From Bacillota bacterium (GTDB lineage: Bacteria > Bacillota > Bacilli > Tumebacillales > Effusibacillaceae): a stretch of 5,681 bases of DNA. Where the stretch lies: positions 1 through 5,681 of the forward strand of contig JAGVBM010000050.1 of assembly GCA_020059765.1 (NCBI GenBank). Direction: 5' to 3'. Under the pieces are notes generated by a model. That model was not told the origin of the DNA and did no database searches. It worked only from the letters and a program-made list of their open reading frames with translations. The translations under genes were made by a program, and so were the position numbers. Shown here in pieces: positions 1 to 5,576 of this stretch (within the stretch, counting starts at the first letter, position 1; the number at the start of each line of letters is the position of its first letter).

Positions 1-944
1 AATCGGAACACTCGTTCCGCTGATACCACAGCCTGCTGCAGTTGAGACAACCGCATCATCATCATGTTCACCGGTTCAAAGAAACGGTCAAGATAATTGA
101 GAAACGCATAGATCGTGCCGATCTCGACCGCAGCGATTTCCGTCTGCAGCCCGAAATACCCGAGTGCCGCGATCAAGGAAAGGATGTAAATCAGATCAAC
201 GGCCGGCCGCAGCAGGATCCCGTTTAACCGAATGTTTTGCAGGGAGGCGTTATAGTATTCCTGATTGATTTGCGCAAATTCTTCCCGCATCCGTTTCTCT
301 TGCCGCATGGCCTGAATGATGTTCATGCCCTGCAGCGATTCGTTCAGCTTGGCGTTCAGTTGGCTGATCTTTGATCGCATGACCCGGTACACCTTGGAGC
401 TGAAATACCGGTAGGTCTGCATCAAGGCAAACAAGATCGGCAACAACGTCAGATAGTAGGCTGCCAATTGGGCATCGAGGAAAAGAAACATGGCCACAAA
501 CACGCCGACCAGAAACACAATGCTTTGCACAAAAGTCGACAGTACGCTGACGAATAAATCCTTGATCGCTTCCGTGTCGTTTGTGATCCGGGAAACGAGC
601 GAACCGTCGGGTGTCTGGTCAAAAAAGGAGAGGCCCAAGTGCTGCACCTTGCCGAATACATCGATTCGCAGCTGCCGAATCACCCACAAGGCGATCTTAT
701 GAAAAGACACCAGCTGCCAATAATGCAGCAGCGCCGAGGCGGCGAGCAGCAACAGATACCCCCCGCCAAGCTTGAAAATGGGCGTCCATTCCAGCTTGTG
801 CGGCGTGACATAGCCGTCAAGGAATCGTTTGACCAGAATCGGCCCGGCCAGATCCGCCGCCGTCGCCAGCAGCAGCAGCCCAAATGCCAGAGCCAACAGA
901 TTACGGTGCGGTTTCAAATAACCGGCCAACCGGCGAATGACCAT
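1..944 (-). CDS. yheH: Heterodimeric ABC exporter subunit, YheH/BmrD-like, N-terminal part only
   Basis: This is the amino-terminal 314 codons of an ABC exporter half-transporter; the gene runs off the left edge. What is visible is the transmembrane domain: a first membrane segment at about residues 16-38, a second at about 60-80, and a cytoplasmic loop with the motif RITNDTEAIKD (from residue 119). Two further hydrophobic segments follow at about 130-170, and the sequence ends near MMMMRLSQLQQAVVSAERVF, which normally precedes the nucleotide-binding domain. From memory the loop matches Bacillus YheH (BmrD) closely, but the long N-terminal insertion of B. subtilis YheH is absent. The ATG at 944 has an AAGGGGG ribosome binding site at 953-959 with an 8-nt spacer. 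It overlaps the end of yheI by 44 nt, so the two are probably translationally coupled and form one heterodimer in the membrane. This subunit is expected to carry the canonical catalytic glutamate, but that part lies outside the window. Confidence 0.92.
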   Translation of the reverse strand, partial: MVIRRLAGYLKPHRNLLALAFGLLLLATAADLAGPILVKRFLDGYVTPHKLEWTPIFKLGGGYLLLLAASALLHYWQLVSFHKIALWVIRQLRIDVFGKVQHLGLSFFDQTPDGSLVSRITNDTEAIKDLFVSVLSTFVQSIVFLVGVFVAMFLFLDAQLAAYYLTLLPILFALMQTYRYFSSKVYRVMRSKISQLNAKLNESLQGMNIIQAMRQEKRMREEFAQINQEYYNASLQNIRLNGILLRPAVDLIYILSLIAALGYFGLQTEIAAVEIGTIYAFLNYLDRFFEPVNMMMMRLSQLQQAVVSAERVFR

Positions 945-2697
945 CCTGGATTCCCCCTTCCTCCACAAGCGATTCCAACTGTTGGCTGCGGTACATGTCC
1001 GCGTACCAACCATTCATCTCCATCAGCTCCCGATGAGTTCCCTGCTCCGCAATTGTGCCGTTCTCCAGCACGATGATAAGATCCGCATGTTCGACTGCGC
1101 TCAAGCGATGGGCTGCAATCAAGGTGGTCTTATCCAATCGGTTGTCTCGCAATGCTTGAAGAATCGACTGTTCCGTCTTTGCGTCGACCGCCGACAACGA
1201 GTCATCAAGAATCAGGATCTCCGGATTCATCAAAAGCGCTCGCGCAATCGAGACCCGCTGCTTCTGCCCGCCCGACAGAGTGACTCCGCGTTCTCCGACG
1301 ACTGTGCCGTATTGATCTTCAAACCGCAGGATGTCCTGATGGATATCGGCAGTCTTCGCCGCTTCGATAATTTCATCAAGAGAGGCGTCCGGCTTGCCAA
1401 ACGAAATGTTTTCCGAGATGGTCGCCGAGAACAGAAAATGATCTTGCGGAACGTACCCGATTGCTGTCCGCAGCGCATTCAAACGATACTCGTAGATGGA
1501 ATGGCCACCGATCGTGATGTCTCCGCTTCGACAATCAAATTCCCGCAGCAACAGCCGCAAGAAAGTGGTCTTTCCGCTGCCGGTCTTGCCAACAATCCCC
1601 AGCGTCCAGCCTTGTTTCACACGCACATGGATATCGTGCAAAGCCGGGACATCCTTTCCTGGAAAGGAAAAGGATGCAATCTTATATTCGATGTCTCCCG
1701 CCGGAATGGAGGCAAAGGCATCCGGTTTCTCCGTCACTTCCGGTTTGACTGCCAATAGCGCATCCACCCGGTCATAGGAAGCGCGTCCCCGTTCCATAAT
1801 GTTGAACAGCCAGCCAAAAGCCAGCATTGGCCAGATCAAATGGCCCAAGTAGATGGTGAACTGAGTCAGTTCGCCGATCGTCATATCCCCGTTCAGCACA
1901 TATTTGGCGCCAAACCCGAGGGCGAGAAAGAAAGACGTTCCCACAACCAATTGGATGGTCGGATCAAACAAAGCGTCAATTTTTGCAACTGCAATATTTT
2001 TTTCCACCACATCATTGGACAGTCGGGAAAAAGAGGTTTTCTCCGCTGCTTCCTGACCGAATGCCTTGATGACCCGCACCCCTGACACGTTTTCCTGCAC
2101 CTTTCCGTTCAAATCGGAAAACGCCGCTTGCGCCTTGTGAAATCTCTCATGCAGCATGCTCCCGTACTTGCTGGTTGCCCAAGCCATCAACGGCATCGGC
2201 AGCAGCGCAATCAATGTGAGCTGCCAACTGATAAACAGCGCCATCGACAGAATCACCAAACTGCCCATGGCAAGCGAGTCCACCAATGTCAAAACGCCTT
2301 CTCCCGCCGTCATCTCAATTGCCTGAATATCGTTGGTGGCATGGGCCATCAGATCGCCTGTCCGCCGTTGATGGTAAAATTGCGGCGACAGCTTTGTAAA
2401 ATGTCGAAACAGACGATTGCGCAGCAGTTTTCCCAAGCGAATGGCCGCACCGAAAATCATGATCCGCCACACATAGCGCAGCCCGTATACCAGAAGCCCG
2501 GTTGCCAAAAGAAGCAGCGCCCATTTTGCCAGTTCGCCTTTGGTCAAGGTTCCCGCCTCGATTCCATCGACCACGACCCGTACCGCATAGGGCGGAAACA
2601 GATTCAACAGGGCGACTATGACCAAAACGGCAGTTCCAAGCCCGTAACTCCTTCTTTCCAGCTTAAAAAACCATGACAAGTCCCGAAAAACACTCAT
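901..2697 (-). CDS. yheI: Heterodimeric ABC exporter subunit, YheI/BmrC-like (membrane + ATPase)
   Basis: A complete 598-residue ABC half-transporter, close to the usual YheI length of about 585. Membrane segments lie at roughly residues 18-38, 59-77, 138-178 (two) and 243-298 (two). The cytoplasmic loop contains RTGDLMAHATNDIQAI. The ATPase domain has Walker A GKTGSGKTT (370-378, K376), a Q-loop in GYVPQDHFLF, signature LSGGQ (474-478), Walker B ILILDD (494-499) and H-loop His530. The residue after the Walker B aspartate is Asp499, where active sites usually have Glu. This degenerate site is also seen in BmrC and marks the non-canonical half of an asymmetric heterodimer. Overall wording matches Bacillus YheI nearly end to end as I recall it. 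The family exports drugs using ATP together with YheH. An upstream in-frame ATG at 2736 would add 13 residues, but the ATG at 2697 has a strong ribosome binding site and gives the family N-terminus (WFFK). The C-terminal 14 codons overlap yheH. Expression is probably set by the leader attenuator upstream. Confidence 0.96.
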   Translation of the reverse strand: MSVFRDLSWFFKLERRSYGLGTAVLVIVALLNLFPPYAVRVVVDGIEAGTLTKGELAKWALLLLATGLLVYGLRYVWRIMIFGAAIRLGKLLRNRLFRHFTKLSPQFYHQRRTGDLMAHATNDIQAIEMTAGEGVLTLVDSLAMGSLVILSMALFISWQLTLIALLPMPLMAWATSKYGSMLHERFHKAQAAFSDLNGKVQENVSGVRVIKAFGQEAAEKTSFSRLSNDVVEKNIAVAKIDALFDPTIQLVVGTSFFLALGFGAKYVLNGDMTIGELTQFTIYLGHLIWPMLAFGWLFNIMERGRASYDRVDALLAVKPEVTEKPDAFASIPAGDIEYKIASFSFPGKDVPALHDIHVRVKQGWTLGIVGKTGSGKTTFLRLLLREFDCRSGDITIGGHSIYEYRLNALRTAIGYVPQDHFLFSATISENISFGKPDASLDEIIEAAKTADIHQDILRFEDQYGTVVGERGVTLSGGQKQRVSIARALLMNPEILILDDSLSAVDAKTEQSILQALRDNRLDKTTLIAAHRLSAVEHADLIIVLENGTIAEQGTHRELMEMNGWYADMYRSQQLESLVEEGGIQDGHSPVGRLFETAP

Positions 2698-2703
2698 TTC
2701 GAT

Positions 2704-2710
2704 CCCCCTT
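2704..2710 (-). promoter_or_regulatory. Ribosome binding site that fixes the yheI start
   Basis: AAGGGGG on the minus strand ends 6 nt before the ATG at 2697. The alternative ATG at 2736 has no comparable purine-rich site in front of it; it sits inside a T-rich hairpin arm. This decides the start of yheI. Confidence 0.85.
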
Positions 2711-2727
2711 GTTCGGTTCAAACAAAG

Positions 2728-2760
2728 AAAAGCCAAAGATCATTCCGACCCCTGGCTTCT
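2728..2760 (-). other. Second U-rich hairpin between attenuator and yheI
   Basis: Minus-strand AGAAGCCA (2760-2753) pairs with UGGCUUUU (2735-2728): 8 bp with one G-U. A 17-nt loop may hold a further 4-bp stem (GGUC/GAUC). It is followed by CUUUG and UUUG. It resembles a weak intrinsic terminator and sits 30 nt before the yheI start. It could be a second attenuation point, an RNA processing or stability element, or chance. Confidence 0.35.
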
Positions 2761-2780
2761 TCCGACCTATCTGTTCAGAT

Positions 2781-2816
2781 AAAAAACGCCATGGGCACTG
2801 AACGGCACCCGTGGCG
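2781..2816 (-). terminator. Intrinsic terminator in the yheIH leader (attenuator)
   Basis: On the minus strand, CGCCACGGGUGC (2816-2805) pairs with GUGCCCAUGGCG (2798-2787) around the loop CGUUCA. The stem is CGCCA/UGGCG, one A-C mismatch, GGG/CCC, then two G-U pairs and C-G. It is followed at once by six U (2786-2781). It lies 26 nt after the leader peptide stop and 83 nt before the yheI start, so it must be bypassed for yheIH to be transcribed from the predicted promoter. Confidence 0.85.
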
Positions 2817-2881
2817 ATCGACGCAACCTCAGCACAAACGGCTAGCTCTCATGTGCATCTTTCCACAAAGGCGGTTCAGTG
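2796..2881 (-). promoter_or_regulatory. Predicted antiterminator pairing (B:C) of the yheIH leader
   Basis: Minus-strand segment B (2881-2863) can pair with segment C (2814-2796). From the outside in, CACUGAAC pairs perfectly with GUUCAGUG (8 bp). Then come a C-C mismatch, 2 bp, a C-U mismatch, three G-U pairs, and GUGG pairs with CCAC. That is 17 pairs over 19 positions with no gaps. C contains the loop and nearly all of the 5' arm of the terminator, so B:C and the terminator cannot form together. B lies inside the leader peptide gene (about codons 18-24), so a translating ribosome would disrupt it. This is seen by hand pairing; no folding energy was computed. Confidence 0.72.
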
Positions 2882-2934
2882 TATAGATATGCATTGTCGA
2901 AAAACACGTTGTCCCGTTGTATCGGCATACGCAT
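2842..2934 (-). CDS. Leader peptide of the yheIH attenuator (30 codons)
   Basis: A short gene of 30 codons, ATG at 2934 and TAG at 2844-2842. It begins MRMPIQRDNVFFDN and ends PPLWKDAHES. It has the best ribosome binding site in the window, AAGGAGG at 2943-2949, 8 nt before the ATG, and lies about 30 nt after a predicted transcription start. It has no hydrophobic segment and no run of one amino acid, so it does not look like an amino-acid-biosynthesis attenuator peptide. The stop is followed 26 nt later by an intrinsic terminator, and codons 18-24 overlap the antiterminator arm. In B. subtilis the homologous transporter genes are preceded by a leader peptide gene (bmrB) that acts by ribosome-mediated attenuation in response to translation inhibitors. 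I infer the same role here from position and RNA pairing, not from peptide similarity. A second in-frame ATG at codon 3 is a less well spaced alternative start. Confidence 0.82.
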   Translation of the reverse strand: MRMPIQRDNVFFDNAYLYTEPPLWKDAHES

Positions 2935-2958
2935 GACACGTCCCTCCTTAAGTGGAAA
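2860..2958 (-). promoter_or_regulatory. Predicted anti-antiterminator (A:B) that also covers the leader RBS
   Basis: Upstream of the leader gene, UUUCCAC-UU-AAGG (2958-2946) can pair with CCUU-U-GUGGAAA (2871-2860). This gives 7 bp, a small internal loop and 4 bp. The AAGG is part of the leader Shine-Dalgarno, and the GUGG is the same stretch that the antiterminator uses. A:B therefore competes with B:C and would favour termination while masking the leader RBS. A ribosome near the leader start would break A:B. This is a hand-drawn pairing and needs comparative support. Confidence 0.55.
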
Positions 2959-2972
2959 TTTTACCCTTCTTC

Positions 2973-3001
2973 ACTATACACAGGATCGAAGCCCTCGTAA
3001 A
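2973..3001 (-). promoter_or_regulatory. Sigma-A-like promoter for the leader-yheI-yheH operon
   Basis: On the minus strand, TTTACG (3001-2996) is a -35 with 4 of 6 consensus bases. It is separated by exactly 17 nt from TATAGT (2978-2973), a -10 with 5 of 6. This predicts transcription start near 2966, about 17 nt before the AAGGAGG of the leader peptide gene and just upstream of segment A of the attenuator. Confidence 0.7.
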
Positions 3002-3057
3002 GCCTTATCGAAAAATTTGATGATTCTCTGACGGTCCTTTCCATGTTACGTGCAATA

Positions 3058-3093
3058 TTTACCTGATTTACACAAAATTAACCTTTTTTAATC
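3058..3093 (+). promoter_or_regulatory. Candidate PhoP box upstream of phnC
   Basis: Four TTWAYM-like hexamers run in the direction of phnC: TTTACC (3058), TTTACA (3067), TTAACC (3078) and TTAATC (3088), separated by 3, 5 and 4 nt. The Bacillus PhoP consensus is repeated TT(A/C/T)A(C/T)A with about 5-nt gaps. The block spans about -68 to -33 relative to the predicted start near 3126, where an activating PhoP site is expected. The following promoter lacks a good -35. This suggests induction of the operon by phosphate starvation. Confidence 0.55.
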
Positions 3094-3113
3094 CGAACTT
3101 CGCATATTGCGTG

Positions 3114-3119
3114 TATAAT
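3114..3119 (+). promoter_or_regulatory. -10 element of the phnC promoter
   Basis: A perfect TATAAT. At 16-18 nt upstream the sequence (around 3090-3097) has no resemblance to TTGACA, which fits an activator-dependent promoter with the candidate PhoP repeats just upstream. Start of transcription is predicted near 3126, giving a leader of about 46 nt before phnC. A short inverted repeat, CGCA-TAT-TGCG, lies between the -10 and the repeats (3101-3111). Confidence 0.65.
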
Positions 3120-3171
3120 AATAGAGTTGTCAGATGGATTACATATACCCTTACAGAAAGTGGGCCGCAGT

Positions 3172-3942
3172 ATGATTGAGTTTAAACATGTCTCCAAAGT
3201 TTATGCCAATGGCACGGTCGGTCTGAAAAACATTAATCTTGCCATTGGAGCCGGGGAATTCGTAGTGATTGTCGGTTTGTCCGGCGCAGGAAAATCAACG
3301 CTCTTGCGGTCGATTAACCGGCTGCATGACATCAGCGAAGGGGAAATTCTGATCAACGGCAAATCGATTACGGCCGCTTCGGGTCAAGAACTTCGCCATG
3401 TTCGGCGGGATATCGGGATGATCTTCCAAAACTTCAACCTTGTCAAACGTTCCACCGTCATGCGCAACGTATTGTCGGGGCGCGTCGGCTACCACTCCAC
3501 TTTCCGCACCTTGTTGGGTCTCTTCCCGAAACCGGACCTTGAATTGGCTATGCAAGCATTGGAACGTGTGAACATAAAAGAAAAAGCGTATGTCCGTGCC
3601 GACCAACTGTCCGGCGGTCAACAGCAACGGGTTTCCATCGCCCGCGCCTTGGCCCAGGAAGCTAAGATTATCCTGGCGGACGAGCCGGTCGCCTCCCTGG
3701 ATCCGCTTACTACCCGCCAAGTCATGGACGACCTGAAACGGATCAATCAGGAATTGGGGATCACGACAATCGTCAATCTTCATTTTATTGATCTGGCCCG
3801 GGAATATGCCTCGCGCATTATTGGGTTGCGGGCGGGAGAAGTGGTTTTTGACGGACCGGCAAAAGCAGCCACCGATCAGGTGTTTGCCGAAATCTATGGA
3901 CGGCCGATCAAAAAAGACGAACTGCTGGGGGTCGAAGCGTAA
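3172..3942 (+). CDS. phnC: Phosphonate-type ABC importer ATP-binding protein PhnC
   Basis: A 256-residue cytoplasmic ATPase that should power uptake of phosphonates (or a related oxyanion such as phosphite) through the two PhnE permeases encoded next to it. Length is normal for PhnC. Visible motifs are Walker A GLSGAGKST (35-43), Q-loop Gln86 in IFQNFNL, signature LSGGQQQR (146-153), Walker B IILADE with catalytic Glu171, D-loop SLD (175-177) and His204. The stretch FNLVKRSTVMRNVLSGRVG is typical of PhnC. The ATG at 3172 gives the family N-terminus MIEF-VSKVY-NG. A TTG at 3127 in the same frame would add 15 residues but coincides with the predicted transcription start. The Shine-Dalgarno is weak (AAAGTGGG, 7-nt gap). 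The stop overlaps the phnE1 start (TAATG). Probably under PhoP control. The true substrate cannot be told from the ATPase. Confidence 0.94.
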   Translation: MIEFKHVSKVYANGTVGLKNINLAIGAGEFVVIVGLSGAGKSTLLRSINRLHDISEGEILINGKSITAASGQELRHVRRDIGMIFQNFNLVKRSTVMRNVLSGRVGYHSTFRTLLGLFPKPDLELAMQALERVNIKEKAYVRADQLSGGQQQRVSIARALAQEAKIILADEPVASLDPLTTRQVMDDLKRINQELGITTIVNLHFIDLAREYASRIIGLRAGEVVFDGPAKAATDQVFAEIYGRPIKKDELLGVEA

Positions 3943-4721
3943 TGAGTCATTCCGCAATCCGGCCGCCTGCCAAAACAAAATCTGTCCTGACAGGCCTATT
4001 GATTCTTTTGCTGCTTTGGGCAAGCGCTGACAGAACGAAGGCCAACTGGCTCGACTTATTGACCGGAATGCCGGAAATGGGCAAGTTGTTGACGGATATG
4101 GTGCCGCCTGATTGGGCGTATTTTGGGAAAATTATCAAACCGATGACCGAAACGATTCAGATGGCCATTCTGGGAACCTCTTTCGGCGCATTGATTGCCA
4201 TCCCGGTTTCTTTGCTGGCCGCACGAAACGTTACTTCTGCACCTTTCTTATACTATCCGGCACGGTTTGTCATGAATCTGATCCGGACGATCCCCGATTT
4301 GCTGTTTGCCGCTCTGTTTGTGGCGATTTTCGGAATTGGGCCGATTGCAGGGATCTTGGCTCTGACCTTTTTCTCCTTTGGACTGATCGCCAAATTGGCT
4401 TTCGAATCAATCGAAGCAATTGACCCCGGTCCCTTGGAAGCCATGACTGCGGTTGGCGCCAACAAATTGCAATTGATTCGTTTCGGCGTTGTACCGCAGG
4501 CGTTGGCGGCTTTCACCGCGTATTTTCTCTATACGTTTGAAGTGAATGTGCGGGCCGCAGCCGTTTTGGGATTGGTCGGCGCAGGCGGAATCGGATTGTA
4601 TATCGACAGTACGTTGGGACTGTTCCGCTATCAGCAGACATCAACGATCATCCTGGTAACACTTGCCGTCGTATTGGTGATTGACTATATGAGTACAAAA
4701 ATACGGGAGAAATTGCTATGA
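3942..4721 (+). CDS. phnE: Phosphonate-type ABC importer permease PhnE, first copy
   Basis: A 259-residue integral membrane protein, one of two PhnE permeases expected to pair and form the channel driven by PhnC. Hydrophobic segments lie at about residues 15-29, 72-94, 105-150 (two) and toward the C-terminus at about 190-252. The run RTIPDLLFAALFVAIFGIGP (115 on) is typical of PhnE. The EAA loop that docks on the ATPase is E-A-M-T-A-V-G starting at Glu166, with Gly172 and Pro185. The ATG overlaps the phnC stop by one base (TAATG), and a GGGGG stretch lies 10 nt upstream, so translation is likely coupled. Its last four bases overlap the start of the second permease. N-terminal residues 1-14 are polar and basic, with no cleavable signal evident. 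Confidence 0.93.
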   Translation: MSHSAIRPPAKTKSVLTGLLILLLLWASADRTKANWLDLLTGMPEMGKLLTDMVPPDWAYFGKIIKPMTETIQMAILGTSFGALIAIPVSLLAARNVTSAPFLYYPARFVMNLIRTIPDLLFAALFVAIFGIGPIAGILALTFFSFGLIAKLAFESIEAIDPGPLEAMTAVGANKLQLIRFGVVPQALAAFTAYFLYTFEVNVRAAAVLGLVGAGGIGLYIDSTLGLFRYQQTSTIILVTLAVVLVIDYMSTKIREKLL

Positions 4722-5485
4722 AACGATTGCGGAACGGGTTGATCGGAATCCTGATTGCCGTCATTTACATCTGGGCGTTTGCCGGAATTCCGTATACGGG
4801 CATCAAAGATACCGCCGCTGAACTCACGCTGGCCATTCTGCGCGGATTGTTGCATCCCGATTGGGGCTATGTATATTTGCCGGAAGGGGAAGACTTGCTG
4901 CGCGGCCTGCTCGACACATTGGCCATTGCCTTCCTGGGGACGTTTGTGACTGCTGTCGTAACCATTCCCTTTGCCTTCTGGGCGGCCGCCAACATGAGCC
5001 GCCTGCGCTGGGTTTCCGGATCGGGCAAATTTGTCTTGAGCGTGATTCGCGTGTTTCCTGAAATTGTCATGGCGATCCTGTTCATCAAAGCGGTGGGACC
5101 GGGACCATTTGCCGGTGTATTGGCACTGGGCCTTCATTCCATCGGCATGTTGGGCAAACTGTTTGCGGAAGCGATTGAAAATATGGATTTGGGTCCGACC
5201 GAAGCACTCACGGCCAGCGGGGCCAACCGCATCCAGACGCTTTGGTTTGCCGTTCTGCCGCAAGTGCTGCCGGAGTTTGCCTCGTTCACCTTATACCGAT
5301 TCGAGATCAACGTTCGCTCGGCTGCCATTCTCGGCATCATCGGGGCTGGTGGGATCGGCACCCCGTTGATTTTTGCACTGAACGCGCGCGGATGGGATCG
5401 AGTCGGCATTATTTTGCTTGGAATCATTATCATGGTCACGGCGATTGACATTATCTCCGGGTCGATCCGCAAAAAATTGGTTTGA
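4718..5485 (+). CDS. phnE: Phosphonate-type ABC importer permease PhnE, second copy
   Basis: A 255-residue membrane permease and paralogue of the preceding gene. Hydrophobic segments lie at about residues 6-24, 66-90, 105-145 (two) and 205-250. The stretch VIRVFPEIVMAILFIKAVGPGP matches the PhnE core, and the EAA loop is E-A-L-T-A-S-G beginning at Glu162, with Gly168 and Pro181. The shared motif R(S/A)AAxLGxxGAGGIG near residue 200 is present in both permeases and confirms the duplication. The start ATG overlaps the phnE1 stop (ATGA) and has GGGAG 8 nt upstream. PhnC-PhnE-PhnE sets with two permeases are common in Bacillota and suggest a heterodimeric channel. This is the last gene of the operon, with an intrinsic terminator 12 nt after the stop. 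Confidence 0.93.
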   Translation: MKRLRNGLIGILIAVIYIWAFAGIPYTGIKDTAAELTLAILRGLLHPDWGYVYLPEGEDLLRGLLDTLAIAFLGTFVTAVVTIPFAFWAAANMSRLRWVSGSGKFVLSVIRVFPEIVMAILFIKAVGPGPFAGVLALGLHSIGMLGKLFAEAIENMDLGPTEALTASGANRIQTLWFAVLPQVLPEFASFTLYRFEINVRSAAILGIIGAGGIGTPLIFALNARGWDRVGIILLGIIIMVTAIDIISGSIRKKLV

Positions 5486-5497
5486 TCGCATCAATTG

Positions 5498-5530
5498 GGC
5501 CGGTCAGGCGGAACTGACCGGTCTTTCTTT
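5498..5530 (+). terminator. Intrinsic terminator of the phnC-phnE-phnE operon
   Basis: GGCCGGTCAG (5498-5507) pairs with CTGACCGGTC (5514-5523) around the loop GCGGAA: 10 bp with one G-U. It is followed by TTTCTTT. It lies 12 nt past the phnE2 stop and is a strong Rho-independent terminator. Confidence 0.92.
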
Positions 5531-5572
5531 ATACTTGTTAGAATTTATAAGTTTTCAAGGTAACAAGTATAA
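5529..5572. repeat. 12-bp perfect inverted repeat, 20-nt spacer
   Basis: TTATACTTGTTA (5529-5540) is the exact reverse complement of TAACAAGTATAA (5561-5572). In RNA it extends by a U-G and a C-G pair to 5527/5574. The spacer is AT-rich. It begins inside the T-tract of the preceding terminator. It could be an operator, a transposon-related end or an RNA stem; function unknown. Confidence 0.75.
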
Positions 5573-5576
5573 GGGC

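Noticed and set aside
42..227. Plus-strand open frame encoding a run of four histidines
   Set aside because: It is the antisense of the ATGATGATGATG codons (Met run) in yheH, a coding-strand artefact rather than a metal-binding protein.
937..1758. Plus-strand open frame of 273 codons
   Set aside because: It is antisense to the well-conserved ATPase domain of yheI. The translation has no recognisable domain and no RBS, so it is a shadow.
2698..2736. In-frame upstream ATG for yheI at 2736
   Set aside because: It lacks an RBS and lies in a hairpin arm. The ATG at 2697 has AAGGGGG at 6 nt and matches the family N-terminus.
2743..2767. 8-bp direct repeat TTCCGACC (2743-2750 and 2760-2767)
   Set aside because: Two copies only, 17 bp apart. 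This is too short to support a regulator site without comparative data.
3127..3171. TTG start for phnC at 3127
   Set aside because: It would start at the predicted transcription start, with no leader or RBS. PhnC proteins begin with MIEF at the ATG at 3172.
3295..4023. Minus-strand open frame of 242 codons opposite phnC
   Set aside because: It is antisense to the conserved PhnC motifs, which explain the sequence fully. No protein family features are visible.
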